DNA of 64,000 nucleotides from Opisthorchis felineus (Eukaryota; Platyhelminthes; Trematoda; Opisthorchiida; Opisthorchiidae). How positions within the stretch are numbered: the stretch's first letter is position 1; every line of letters starts with the position of its first letter. The stretch lies in contig SJOL01006488.1 in NCBI GenBank assembly GCA_004794785.1, positions 647,364-711,363 of the forward strand, written 5' to 3'. This document shows positions 19,351 to 32,804 of the stretch, in pieces. Both the position numbers and the translations under genes were made by a program. The notes beneath the pieces are model-generated. The model saw only the letters and a list, made by a program, of their open reading frames with translations, was not told the DNA's origin and did not search any database.

Positions 19351-19369
19351 ATTTCAACACATTACCAAG

Positions 19370-19379
19370 CACTGCATCG
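19370..19379 (+). repeat. Target-site duplication of Penelope-like element 2, right copy
   Basis: Second GCACTGCATC, directly beyond the truncated 5' end. Confidence 0.55.
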
Positions 19380-22300
19380 TATCGCTCAGCTTCAGATTAG
19401 CGACTTTTGGTGAACCATTTACATGCACAGACCAACTGAAATAAGTTTAATTTCTATTTCATGACTGGATACATCCCTATGGGATAATTTCCACTCCGGA
19501 AATCTTCACGGGCAGCTAAATAAATTTTTAGCTATCACATTTGGAATATAGAGCTGAAAACAGAAAGCAGTCCGAATCAAATACAGAAACTTCTGACCTT
19601 TTTATAGGGAAGTCGGAATGAACAACAATTCGCAGCCGGTGCTTCTGCATGTTCAGATACGATCACTCATGGTTCAGAAGACAACACACCACAACCAACT
19701 TAGCGAAGTACGTTAGCGAAATTGGTTGAATGCCAATTCGGTTTTGACGGGTTCAATTGGAACATAAGTTTGACGGAACTCGGGGACTACTCCTACCTGA
19801 TGATCCCCAAGAAGGGAAAAACCAGTCGTGGGCTGTCTAAGAGTTAGGAGTAGTGTATAATGTCTATAGAACGCAACTAACTTCACCGTTTGTTGAGAGC
19901 TCACCCATCCATCCACGCTTCACCTATTAAACGAACGAAAGTTAATGACGAGCAGTAAACTGGATGAAGTAATAGCCACAGACCTCAGAGTTTAAAAGTT
20001 CCATTCGATCCCTAACTGAAAGGTGTACACCTTTTGACTAGGAAAAACCTTTCTGCTTGAACTTATTGCTCGTACTTCAAATTATCACAATGTTAGCCAT
20101 CCAGTATTTACAAAACCACTGTTATTAACAAAGTTGGAACAGATACTCAAGGTCAACTCTGCAAGACGAGCAGCTGTTTGGTTAGCCATGGTTCTGCAAC
20201 TAAATTTAACGTTTTCCCTTATCACCAACTTCCCTGGCTTTTAAGTTCGTCAATTGTAGTCTGTTATACTGTTCGGTTCCAGATCAGTTTTTATTAGTGA
20301 TGAGGTTATCTTGAACTACCAGTCGACATTTCATATCAAATATGAGGAGATTCTACGGGTGAAAGGACTAGGGCACTATCTGTCCGTTTTATTTTCTTGA
20401 ACATACTCACCAAAATCCCTTGAAAGACTTTAACTTAGACCTTTACAGACTAAACATTTGGTCATGACAGACTAAGGAAAAACGGGATGAACTTTAACTC
20501 AGACGCGATCTAGCGCAATCTACGTTATTGGAAGTCAGTTCCCCCTCAAAAAGAACTGTTCGACGTTATAGACTGCTTCGTTAGAATCCCGCGATTGATA
20601 ACTGTCTGGGATTGACCACTTCACTCACATACAAAATAAAAATGTTTCGTTGAACGATTTGTTTAGAGTAAATAAGCTAGAGTACCGTATCGCGGTTGGA
20701 CATTTCAAGTTACCCAATGTTACACACTAAGTAGTTTCATGTCAAAACGTTAATTGGGCAATTCGTAGTAACTCAAATGACCAGACAGCTACAAATGACT
20801 TACTCGCTTCTCGCTACATCTTCCAGCAGTGCAATTCAATCACATTGTGCATCCGTTGCCATCCTTATCTAGGGGTGGTCGTGCGCAAAGTGCCTTGTGG
20901 TATTTTGTTGGTGTGGAACTCTCCATGAATTCGTGACATGGACGACGTTGACAGGTTGCAACAGGAACTAGACAGACGTGGAGTGTTTGTGAGTCTCTCA
21001 GCGCAAAACGGGTGGGCGCTCTACCGAAATCACAGGATCATCAAGCTGTTATGTTGTCGCATGCACACATTTTAATGCTACTTGTGAGTTGCGTGTCGAC
21101 TAGGTTGGGGATTCTTCCAACAAATAAACAGATCATGTTGCCTTCTTGATTTTCAAATAAAAATTGCTATCATACTTGCACGAGAAATTCTGCGCAACAG
21201 CTAAGATTTAATCGCTGCTGAAACTGGTAAACAAACCGTTAGTTCACTTGGTGCGGTCAGGTTCCTGCTTCCGGAAATAAACTGACAAACAAATCAGAAG
21301 AAACCGCTGCATTGCACTGAGCACCATATTTATTGAAATCTCCTGCGGTCGTTCGTTCAAATTTTTCAGTGTTTTCAGCAGTTACTTGCATCCACCGTGT
21401 TTACTCCTTTGCAGCGAAGATCTTTTGGCTTCGAAACCGGATTCCCATTGATCAATCGGGCTACTTCAATGATAATTGAGCCGATGGTTTTGGAAATTAA
21501 AACAGTAATAGGGTAACGCAAACGATTGTCTCTATACTCAGACAGAATAAACGAAGTGTCTGCTCTCCAAACGAAGCTTCGTGCACTGTGGTCCTTGACC
21601 ATTTTACCGCACTTCTTACAGTTATTCCCTAACTATTTGACTTTTCGTTTTGCTGATCAATATTGTGGGACAGTTGTCCTCATTTGTGGTATCTGTACGC
21701 TGCCTAACGTTCTCTGATATATTTTGCATATTGCTAAGCTTTCTAAACTGGAGATCGTGGCGCTCTTTCAAGTCATTATTATAATCGTGGCACAATAAAC
21801 AGCTTGGATTGTCCTGTCACTAAACACAAAAATATGAACCATTGAGCAACATTACTTCTCAGGCAGTTAGGAAATTAACGGCTGACGGAAATCTTCATTA
21901 CCACAACAGCAGACTTCATCAATGATTATACAGAATAAGTCAGCATCTTCTTGTCATGCAACAGCCAAACTGCATACTAAGATTCTGCAGTTAAAAGCTC
22001 GCACAATCTACAAAGTTATCCACCAGGACGGGCTTGTATTTGCAGAGACCAAAGCATACGTGGTGCTGTTGATTGTTGGTGACCTTGCTAAGCATGAACT
22101 AGCAAATTGCCCGCATTTGTTGCCCCCATGGTTACATCGGGGCTAAAAAGATGTAAATGTTATTTTACTAGTTTCCAATATCAAGAATTATTGCTACAAG
22201 TTTGTATCCTAAATACCCTGGTGACTACCGGGCGTCTCAGGAGCGATGTACACTTTCGAACAATCGGTCAATCAACTTTGTAAGTGGGGTGTTTGCAACA

Positions 22301-23969
22301 GTCTGCATATGTATGATGTCCTACTTCATATTGTAGCGGGTTCCTTTAGCTATTTACTCCTCTTCAAATGCAAGACTTTGCAAGACGTTTGTACCAACAT
22401 TTATTTAACTGATATATGTAACAATGCGAGACCATACTTCTTTCAACTTTTCCCATAAGCATACGTGTCGCTTGCAGAGGACAGGATAAATTGCCTGTTT
22501 TTTATGAGATGCCGAATTCATCATTGTAGTAGATGCTGTGCTAGTAATTTTATTTGCCTAGTGTGGCTGGTTTTGTGCTTGTTCAAATACCAATCTGCTA
22601 ACGCCCGGATCACTTGCAATTTCACGTACAACAGTGTCGTCTGTTGAGCAGGGGTCATGTAGGGGGTGTCAACCACATCACACATGTAACACTACCTAAT
22701 ATATTTTACCAACCTTGACGTACTAAATCAACTAATGACAACGCCTGCTCGGAAAGCAAACTAAACTGGGCCAAACTGGGTAATCCAGTAAAACCGTCTG
22801 CCAAAACCTTGTTTACTTTGGCATGAAATGGTATTCGGTGCACTATATTCAGAAGGTGTCAGCATAAATGTTCACAAAAGAGTTATCATAAAATGAAACT
22901 GTGAAATACCTTTTAGGTCACCGGCCGTTCTTGCTGCTCCTAATAGAGAAATAGGAAGCCAAGTAAACTATGAACTAATAGCACCGACTTTAGTCCACTT
23001 GATTTTGTTCTACAAAAAAGGATATCAATTCAGCTGGCCACGAGAAAATGCACTATTGCGTTCACACTTATGATCAGGTGTTCAACCCACATTCAACTCA
23101 CTCAGCTGAGTTGCATTCGGAAAACAGTTGAATGATGGCCTTGTCATGCCATTTTTGACGTGCACCAGAATGTTTATTTGATCCTCTGATGTTCACAGTA
23201 TCGGCTGGACCAAAAGTCCAGTATCCAAAGTAATGAGTAAAAATATGTCATCTAGCAGAATGCCCCGTGGATTACGCTAATAGTTCAAATTCTATAGCCT
23301 TTAGATACAAAACTTCAGGCGAATATTGCATACACATTTGCCTATAAGGTTGTCTAAAATTAACAAGACCACCAATAATCAGTCGATGCTAGCGTCTTTG
23401 GAAGTTGTGCGCAGAGGCCGCCCTAAATTGACCACACCGACAAGAAACTCGAATATCAGCACTCGGGATAAGGACAAATATACTTTCTCAGTGATCCCTG
23501 TTTGCTCATCGGTCCGCCCGTCTTCACTTGATCCATTGCCGTAACACCCTTACCTCTTTTGTAAGCGACGCTTATTTTTCTGTCGATTTCAAACTGTTGG
23601 GCAGATGGATTTGCTTGTGTTTTGTGATTTGCCAAACTACTGACAGCGTTTGTGGATTGATTCATTTTACCTTAAAAGAATTAAAAAGGAGACTACAACT
23701 AAATACTTAAATAACATTCAAAGAAATAGCTTAATGATTCTGAAGCATGCTCTCTATATATTGGATAGGGACTGAAACGAAGTCCAAAAGAAACCTACTG
23801 TTCTGCGAACGAACGTTGAACTGTCTTTTAGTTCATCTTATTGCTTATGCAGAGACAATAAAGGAAACTTCTTTACGTAACTGGTTCATCGCCAACTCAA
23901 AAAAATTTAAGTTACTTCCGCGTGATCAAAAACACATGAATAATATTCGAATGAGACTCTGATACTTTG
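19380..23969. other. 4.6 kb without a recognisable gene
   Basis: Only short open frames of fewer than about 75 codons. None has a family motif, and none matches exons 3 or 4 of the M60 genes, which would be expected here if remnant C had been complete. No tRNA, rRNA or clear repeat was seen. Confidence 0.45.
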
Positions 23970-26900
23970 TCAAACATGATAAAATGAAAGATTCTCTGTG
24001 GTCTAATAATAGCTAATAGCCAACCTTTTATTAGCCAGTTACCTGTGGTCTAGATTCGAAGATTGTTTCGACTTACCCTGAGGGTCTACGATATTTGGCA
24101 CAGACTACAAAGAGACAGTTATTCATCCACCTGTGTTTTCCAACTTGCTTGATAGTACTGAGTGATATTCTCCTACCCATACCTTTCAGTGTAACCGCCT
24201 TCTGCTTGTACTTGCATGACTTATCTGATCATTTCCAATCGTACATTGGACTCGAGTTATGCCCTCTGTAGACCTTACCACTTGCGATCTCTCTTTCGCG
24301 GTGCCAGAAATTGATTTCCGATCAGCTGGCACTTGTGTTTTACAACAAGCTTGATATTGATGCTTGACGTGACCCTATCCGTATCTTTCAGTTCAACAGC
24401 TTTGAGTCTGAACTTGCGTACTTATTCTGCTGAAACATACCAGAGTGTTGACATAGTGGACTTAAGGTACCAGCAGTTCTATGGGTTGGCTTAAACATCT
24501 CACAGTTCCAAATGACCAAACCGTAAATTCAGTAAGATCAATTTGAAGCACAGATTAATAAACGTCGAAACCTCGTGGGAAAGATCTAACGAAAATCAAA
24601 AGAATTGGGAACGTTCAAACCTCCATAATAGAGCATTACTAGATACTAGAATCTTAGCAATGAATAATCAGGAGTATACCCTAAAATTAACTAGGTTCTT
24701 GGGGAGGAATTTCGATTCGTTCCCAATAGAGTGCCTTTAGTCAAACAAGCAATTGCATGTAAACTGTGTCAGGTAAATAAATGTAGCTTGACAGGCGAGT
24801 GTACGCTTGCCCAACCCCTTCTGCTTAGCCCGCGGCTTCCTCAATTCCGTGACCATCTCAAGGTCCACAGAAAGTAGTATACAATTGCAACCAATGCTTT
24901 CTGCTATGGAACCGCCGCATTCGGTAGTAACACGGCAGCTTTCAAAACGTATTAACTAATCACTCGGAAACAGATCATATATATCTCAAATGGTTCTCCT
25001 AGCCCGATTGATCTGAGTTCGAATTCAAATGTCCTAGATAATTTTGGTTTCATGCGACGTATGTCCCTGATTTACAAGCGTTCCTGTTGAGGAGATAATT
25101 TACACTATACCCGAAAATGCCACTGAACGGAATAGCCCCAGTGATCGTTTCTCAGCCCTGCTTCCATTATGCACTAAATATGTGCACTTCTGTTTTAGCA
25201 AGAATCTCTAACGTTCGTCACGGTGAACGACAGTTTTAAATGCATGTGTTCAATGAAATTTAGCATTTAATAATGAAACACCACTGTCTGGCGAATTCGC
25301 TCGCGCCTCACTGCATGCCAACGAGAGCAACACATCCAGATGGTCATTATACCACAAGCCGTGAAAACTACAGCTGTGTTGTTTTATGTTTGAGTCGCTT
25401 CGATTCAACCCAATGGATCCCCTATTTTTGTAATCAGCGTCCATTTATGGCCATCTTCATCTTGCTTTCGTTAGGCGGGCACCGAATCATGTCTACAGAC
25501 CCAGCACATTTATCCAGCCTAATCTGGTTTCCGATGACCTTTCTTCAATTTAGTTATTCCACTGGCTTATGCGTGGTCTGTGCCAAATTTTCTGTCCTTC
25601 AGTATTGTCCGAATCGGTATCTTTTTAATTTATCATAACAGCTAATGAGTTGTGTGAAACATCTGCATTCAATCTTTCCTGTCATGATGCTTCATTTTAC
25701 CCTCCGGAAATTTGTTTATATTCCCGAAATCCGATTTCCAAACGAGCAATCAAGGACTATTTCCAATACTTCGCCGCAGAAAATGAAGGTTAATATGCAC
25801 AAGGAATGCCGAACTCGGAGGAATATCAGAGTGGAATCCGAGTATGTTCACAAAACTAGCACAATTTCTCTGGACATTCTGTCGTACGTATTCCGGTCCC
25901 TACATGGATTTACCATGGACAGAAATCAATATGATTTGTGACATGTTGCGGTAACCGCCATCTAGAAGTGAGATTGGAAATACTTTTAGATTTCCTGTGG
26001 CCGGTACCCCGAAACTGGTGCCCATGATGAATTTGACCGATTTATGGTTTGCGCTTTTTCATAGGATTGTCCTCTGTATCAAAAGGAGAAATGAAGAAAC
26101 TCCACAAAATCTGTGAGGAGCACGTGAGGAGTTTGAAACTACGTTCACCCACAAGACAAATTTTCTAAAGGTGGCGATATGGCTCCCCCATTCATAAAGT
26201 CTTGTCTATACACTCGAATAAATCCAGCCGGACAATTGATCGGACTGTTGGTTTCATCTGTGCAAAAGACATTGCAACACAACAAGAACGCCCATTTGGA
26301 TGTTTTGATTTCGTGCTATCAGAAAACGGTTGACGGTGGAATTCTATGGTATATGTGTGTTATGTGCGTTTGACTAGTTCCCCCCGAGTTGAACAGAGTG
26401 AGCGTATCTGTTGTGGCACTCCAACAATAACACCCTCCTATATCCACAGGCAATCTTGGTATGATCATGGTATTCCTAGCCCTATTCTTGACAGCATCTT
26501 GCTGACCAGACAGTCTGTTATCTGGCGAAAATTATACACGATTCAATCGGTCCACAGTGAGATCTATGCACCAACAAATCGTCACAGATTTTCAGGTAGA
26601 TACTGGTTGTAAAATACGGCTATGAGAACTGAGAACACGGACGAGCTTGCTGACCTGGAAATTGCTTGGGCGAGTAAGAAGACCCGCAGGTTTCCAATGG
26701 GCGAACTAAATGCGATAATTTCCGGGTTCTTGGAATTCGCTACATTTGTACTTATGTACCATATTGCATTTCGACAGGTGGCATCGTTGGGTAATATACA
26801 GCGTGCATATATACTATTCGTAGGCTACTTTGGTTCCTAATCTAGCACGTTATTCTCTAAGACCTCAAAATTATCATACCTGTCAAAGGGACGTACGTGG

Positions 26901-27154
26901 AGGTTATTATGCGTATGAAAACAGGAATCTGGACAAACGAGGTCTACGTCTTGAATACTTCAGAACCTAGTACCAATAACCAACGCCGTTGTGGTTTCAA
27001 TAATTATAATTTGCATAATCCAGATCATACCCGAAACCAACGCAAATCATTGCTCATCGAGTCTAGACATTCTAGTTTCCGAGAACTACTTCTTGCACGT
27101 GTGAAACCAGGAGAACAAACGAGCAGTTTTCGCCAAGGCAATAATTTTACTCGG

Positions 27155-27177
27155 ATTATTATTATTATTATTATTAT
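27155..27177. repeat. (ATT)n microsatellite
   Basis: Run of ATT triplets in remnant C. It creates spurious isoleucine-rich open frames on both strands. Confidence 0.9.
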
Positions 27178-27350
27178 GCACGGATGCATAATATATTTTC
27201 TGCATAACATTGGGCTGCCTCACGTCTAGCTTTTGTGTTGACAGTTACGAAACGCAGCTGAAAGTTACATGCTGCATAGCTCCTAACATCAGAGGTTTGG
27301 TTATTTACTAGGAACACCAGTTATTATCCACCTAATGTAGTGTTCGAAGC

Positions 27351-27370
27351 GGCAGCATTTTCAAGGGCAT
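27351..27370 (-). pseudogene. Exon 2 stub of remnant C
   Basis: A good acceptor (TTATTTTCAG) is followed by ATGCCCTTGAAAATGCTGCC, the first 20 bases of exon 2, and then directly by sequence matching the far side of the exon. This is a clean internal deletion. Confidence 0.65.
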
Positions 27371-27545
27371 CTGAAAATAATAAAAGCGAGTGAAATGTGG
27401 ATGAGCGGATGTAAGATTATTTAGGTTGGTGTTTTATAAAATCCAAATGGTTTCCATGGAAAGAGGCGAAAGACTGCGCTTCTGGATTAATTCGGATGAA
27501 TATGCATGGATTTCATCAATCCTATGAACGAGTCATATCTCTGAA

Positions 27546-27617
27546 TTTTCCGATCACTACGAGTGATCATTCCCTGGGGAATTCCTGACTATGGACATTC
27601 GTGGTGACCGGAATGTT
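27546..27617. repeat. Intron-1 hairpin element, remnant C copy
   Basis: The same inverted-repeat unit as at 10121-10194, with arms 27546-27563 and 27598-27617. Confidence 0.45.
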
Positions 27618-28949
27618 GTGTTCAGCCCACATTATTTTAGTCAAGAGACGAAATGAAAATTGTGGATTTAGCTTGCACCCAACTGTAGGAATATTAGGTT
27701 GCCTCAAATAAAAACGACGGTATACCTGGTCATTGATTCCTAGAAAGCTACCTCCCTAATTCAAAACACTCCTGATCAAACGAACGAATGTTGCACAATG
27801 TTAAGGTCCTTATGTTGCCAATGCAGAAACAAAGCTAATTTGAACGATAGGCGCATATCCGTCACCATGTATTGATCCCAAAAAATGCTTTGAACAATAT
27901 TTTGAAGCAGCTGCGTGGAGCGCTGACTTCTTCTTAAGTTGAGGTTGTTTTTCTCTGGCATACACTGGTTTCCACGACACCAATTTTGGCAGTATTTATG
28001 GGCATGATTATATGATGGATGTGATGACTCACATTCAATTGTAACGTAGAAAAATTTGGCGCAACTCCTTCAGTGCTTTGAAGTCCTAGAGATTCTATTT
28101 TACTTATTTCCTACCAGAACAAAAGCTCGCAAATAGGCACTTTCCACACGGTTTTCAGCAAATCTGTTGGAAGTAAAATGTACTTCGATAACTTCAATAC
28201 CATTCCAGATGAAGACTTGGGTGGTTTCAGTACGACATATGCTTTGCAAGAACATCATAAATGATAGACCCATCTAAGTTTCAGTTACATCCTGCGTGAT
28301 TACCTACTGATTTAGCAATATTGAAGATTCGTTCCCAGTTGGAACGGAGATTCAATACTATTGCCACCGGAACTTTATACCCTATTAGTGACCTGATCAT
28401 AGCGACCGGGAAGTCTCAGCTTCATAAGCAGCAGTGCGTTTGCCTGCTGATATTCTCTCAGGTTTTTGAGGATTCACGGACGCAGTAGCACATGCATCAA
28501 CACGGACTTTCGTGTCGGAGGCCAACCAAACAAATAGACGGGCATAGAGGAAACCTGAGTGGGCTACACTTGTTGGCGGTCACCGCCCAGTTCTCAACAG
28601 GGTTATCGTAGGTGCCTCCACGGACTGTTTCTCCGCCCAAGGGTAACAGGATGCAAATTCGTCTTAGTTGCATTTCTTCACATTGAGGCACTTAGTCGAC
28701 AAACGACTACTCGAATACGCGCCCATTTTCAAAAGTGGTGGTTGCAGCGCGGGTGAGAATCACATAGGATTTACATTTACCAACGTTGCAAACACACCTT
28801 TTGTGTTGTTTATCCGACGTCGTCTTATGAATGTGTTTGGAGACGGGACCCGAGATCAGCTAGCAGGAGTCCAGTTTGGAAAGTTTTGAATGGACCACAT
28901 CTTAACACTCCGCCAACTGCTAGAGCAACAGCATGCGTATTGACGCCCT

Positions 28950-29100
28950 AAAATTTCGGTGTCCCTACAATTCAAGGGTGTGTTTGATTTTGTCGACTGG
29001 ATAGTTATTTTCAACCGGCTTGCGCAACAGACTAGGTCACAGAAGTCCCCGAACATCACGCACTGCCTTCGTTCCCTTACCTGTGGCTACACGGGTGTAT
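28950..29100 (+). pseudogene. RTE reverse-transcriptase fragment in remnant C
   Basis: The frame reads GVFDFVDWIVIFNRLAQQ, the motif A region of an RTE-type polymerase, in the same place as the remnant at 12660 in locus A. The rest of the domain is not recognisable nearby. Confidence 0.5.
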
Positions 29101-30130
29101 TTGCATATCATTCCGTTTTTGTTTGCTGGCTAGCAAATAACAGTTTGATAACACGCATAGCACAATTGCGTGATAACGACTTAACGCGCAACCTGAATTC
29201 CCAGTGGTGGTAACTCAAATCCCCACTTTGGTTTACGAGATCTAGCAGCCAAAGGATTTAAAATATCCACGATTGTCAAAATTTGTTATTCTTTCGCAGA
29301 AAAGGTGGCGTCAGTTAACATCACATTCCACTCATCCTGAGAGACTGAGAGATCACCTTCACACCAGCAGAAACATAATATTCACCATGTCGCCGGGGTG
29401 CTTACGCTGTCTGTCTCTATCCAGATTATCTTAATGACGCCAGCGGCAACGCAATCGGGACTGTTCTGTCACAATAAGAGCAAGATGGCAGAGAATGGAT
29501 AGTCTCCCACGAGAGTCGAAATTTGAAGAAGAAGAAGAACGAACATGAAACAAGATGTTGGCACAAGTGTACTTCCTGCAGTTTTTAGGACGCTTCCTAC
29601 TTGGACGAAATGTCATCATCTCAGCACATCAATAATCGACTTGTTGGCTTCAAAACCTCAAAGACACTTGGGTGAAGAACGTCGGGTGGCGAGAAATCTT
29701 TCATTAGTCTGATAATGAATGTAGCTATTGACCGAGCAAGCAACGCGGCAATGCTGATGCAGTTCTTAGTCGGTCAAATAGGATTCATGCAACTTATCTC
29801 ATGCACGACAGAGCACCTTACGCCGGTCAGCATCGGACCCTCGGATTCTTAATGGTGGAAAAGCATGTAGCACTATGACGCAGAGTTCGAGGTAGTTGTT
29901 TTTATGACACTATGAGGGATAGAGCCAAACGACAGAGTAGCAGTCAGATGAAAGATACAAGCTACGAATTTTGTGGCCTCTGGTCACTGAGGCACAATCT
30001 AATAATGAAGCAGGGTGCGGACCTACCAACAATGGCAGACTCGACGTTCATGCAGCCAGCATGGTAGCATGGATATGTCGTTAACCACCCCTTCACTAAA
30101 GGCGAGTAACATTAACCGAAATGATCGACC

Positions 30131-32445
30131 AGGGACGCAGCTGCTTCCCTAAGATACGATATTTGGGGATCCTAACGAAAAAAATGCGTTCTCACCTAAG
30201 TCCTAGACAACTGCAGAACTTTCGATACAAGTGACCTAGCATTCCTCTATCGGAGGATTTCTGGAACCGACTGGCATGGACCCGTCCTGCACAATTAACC
30301 GTTGAATGTTGAAACGACTAGCTTGGAGGTCTTTGGAGCTTCGTGAGATGGGCACTATTGGTTATTTTCAATAAGGTCCAAACAGCGGTACAGTGCGTCG
30401 CGGCATTTCAGCATAAATAGGCTACACATATAGAACGAAATCTACATTGAAAATTCCAAAATCTCACACTACCAGCAAAGTGCAGCTACGATTGCCCATG
30501 TTTGTGAAGTGCCCCATAGAGCTGTCCCGCAAACCCCTTCCATTAATTTTAAGAAAGTTTGCCCACATCCTGACAAATCCAGGGTTGTGAGTAAATGTCG
30601 ACAACACCGCAGTCAGAAGACCCTCCGCGTTTGTCGCTGAATTCAAGCTGCACTAGAAGAACATCTGCGCCAATTCGTTGTGTCTTTAAGGCATGTACCC
30701 ATAATTGAACTCCATCAGGTGCGTTCATATCCTGTGTGCGCTTCAAAGGTTCAGCGACTGGATTACTTACAACCAAATTTCCCTCCTAAAGCCATTCTTC
30801 TACCCAAGCGGGAATTCCCCGACAATGACGGTTTAGGAGAACACCTTCACGTGTATTGTCTTTGCAGTGACTTGCCTTTAAGATCCAAAGTTTAGCAATG
30901 TAGAAGGGGTGTTCCTGCTCTCAGATCCCAGTTTCTCCGTGTGCTGATTTCTCCCAACTGTAATAGTTTAGGCGTTTTATCCACATGAGATTTGTCAGAA
31001 AGCGGCCTGGTGATGTCGGTACATTACCCTGAATTTCGGGTCAAATATCAGACGTCCAGTCTTGCCTAACGGATTTGTCATGGTATGAATTGCGATTCTG
31101 AATGTCTAGGCTCGTCGGACGAGCTGCTGTTACGTTCAGTAGAGCACATGATTCGTCAGACGCGCAACTTTCACACGCCCCGTCTGCAGAAAGTAACGTA
31201 GTCGATCAGGTAAACGGCACGCCTGGTAGACGTATGAATATTATAATGAAGCAATGCTGATTTCAAATTGATGATTGAAGGCGCAAAAGAAGTGGTATGA
31301 TCACTGTCTAATTTCACAATACTGGCAACAAGTCGTCCGGGTACTGCCGGTCACATGCGTTGATTTCGCAAGTCCCATACTTGTTCGCAGAATGAATTGG
31401 AGCAGGATTCCAAAGGGCTTCTATTTGGTCAACTGAATGCGGCGAAAACCGATGGGAGACAAAGGCTTCTTCTATACACCTTAATATAAACTCTGAAGAC
31501 TGCCAACGTCGACCCCGTGTGGTGAGAAATTGAAGCACAAAACAGTGCGAGGTAAAAGGGAATGAATTCCACCAGTTTAGTGACCATAACGGGTAAAATG
31601 GGCTCGATGGTCAGCAGCAGACACACCGATTGTCAACGATATGTCGGCGGATAAAAGCAGCACTGCCAGATCCACTACAACTGTTTGAGTCAAGCACATG
31701 GCCACACTTACGAGATTTCTTGCAGCGACTTTTCCTTTTCCTTTCCTCACACCTGCAGTGAGTGGAACTGACCAAGTCGATCTGAAACCGTGAACACTTC
31801 AGCGTGCTAATTCTGCGGTAGTATGCAACGGACAGTACCATCGAACAAGATTATTAAGACCCTGCGCGATACGCCAAGTACGGTTTCTGGTTTCGGATTG
31901 CCTATATGTCGTACGAAGAGACTAGTTGGCCTAAAATATCATACGCATTGAGTGTTATATTACTGGGTTAACTGCAATCCGGGTATAGGTTAGTAGTGTT
32001 CGCTTATAACATTGTATTACAATTCACGTGGCTACTTCATTTGACGACATGACTGACCCAGCTTATAACGCCCCCAAAAACTACTCTGCAAAGCAGTTTT
32101 CGGCAGCGGATATCACGGATAGCACAAGTGTACTTAAAGGAAACTTTCAAATATTGTGACCTAAGGTCTAACAGTTCGCTGTATCTGTTCAGTTGACTCT
32201 AAACGTACCAAACTCTGGCCTCGGACAATCAACAGAATTTATCGTCCAGAAGTTGCATGTCAGTGGCCCATCAGGAATCACAGTTAAGCACTAGGATTTC
32301 CTGGGTAAATTCAGATACCAATGCCTCTCAGTTTGATCTACTTTGTACAGTGCCACAACAAAGCACAGGGGTGTTGAGCTGTGGATGATTATTCCAGTTC
32401 ACTTTATCCGCCGGAAACGCACATGTTTAGCCATTCACTGTGACA
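30131..32445. other. Unassigned stretch between remnant C and paralogue B
   Basis: No match to the duplicated locus was seen. The most protein-like frames are on the minus strand at 31314-31841: a Cys/Lys/Arg-rich piece (CEERKRKSRCKKSRKCGHV) and a second piece (FSPHSVDQIEALWNPAP). Neither was recognised. Confidence 0.35.
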
Positions 32446-32707
32446 ATATGTGACATGGCCGGTCCCACGCAAACTGGAAGCCAAGCAGCCAAGCAGGGCT
32501 CATCGTTTGAAGTAGTCGGCTGTTTCGTTTTCGAGAATATCAGTCAGCTTGTGATGCACACATGCAACTCCCTTTTGTAGAAGTGTACTAAATAAAACAG
32601 CCAAAGTTGGACTGGTTGCTACGGTAACTTATAATGCCCTGTTTCCTGTGAGGTTGGCTTTCAATGACAAATAGTGTGTTTGGCCTCATGGATAACATCT
32701 AACCCAA

Positions 32708-32725
32708 TGGGTAAACTCTTACCCA
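32708..32725. other. Seven-base-pair hairpin downstream of paralogue B
   Basis: TGGGTAA, loop ACTC, TTACCCA. It corresponds to 1131-1148 of locus A, with a G-C pair replaced by A-T and the stem kept. Confidence 0.4.
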
Positions 32726-32785
32726 ATGCACATGACGTTATAAGACAATGACTGCAACAAAAGTCAAATGGTGATGCGAAGTGAT

Positions 32786-32791
32786 TTTATT
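32786..32791 (-). terminator. Polyadenylation signal AATAAA of paralogue B
   Basis: AATAAA on the minus strand 14 bases beyond the stop, matching locus A. Confidence 0.6.
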
Positions 32792-32804
32792 TCATTTTGT
32801 CACC

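Larger units (their letters stand above)
18490..19369 (-). mobile_element. Penelope-like retroelement 2, 5'-truncated
   Basis: An 880-base minus-strand element bracketed by a 10-bp duplication. Its 5' end starts within the GIY-YIG region. The coding remnant is followed by a 3' region of about 490 bases with a hammerhead-like core near the 3' end. It belongs to a different family from element 1: the GIY-YIG domain begins NAIYRIQCKDCDKRYIGQTG, and the arms are unrelated. Confidence 0.7.
23970..30130 (-). pseudogene. Remnant C: gutted third copy of the M60 gene locus
   Basis: Collinear with non-coding parts of locus A, in the same order. 23990-24400 matches A 6260-6900, 26050-26830 matches A 7150-7960, 27300-27640 matches A 9640-10220, and 27670-29080 matches A 11030-12780. 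29900-30130 matches segment D (41500-41930). Exon 1 is gone: homology jumps from just beside it to 0.8 kb further out. Exon 2 is reduced to 20 bases, and exons 3 and 4 are absent from the sequence to the left. It cannot encode the protein. Confidence 0.65.

Noticed and set aside
27025..27229. Isoleucine-rich frames on both strands
   Set aside because: Created by the ATT microsatellite.
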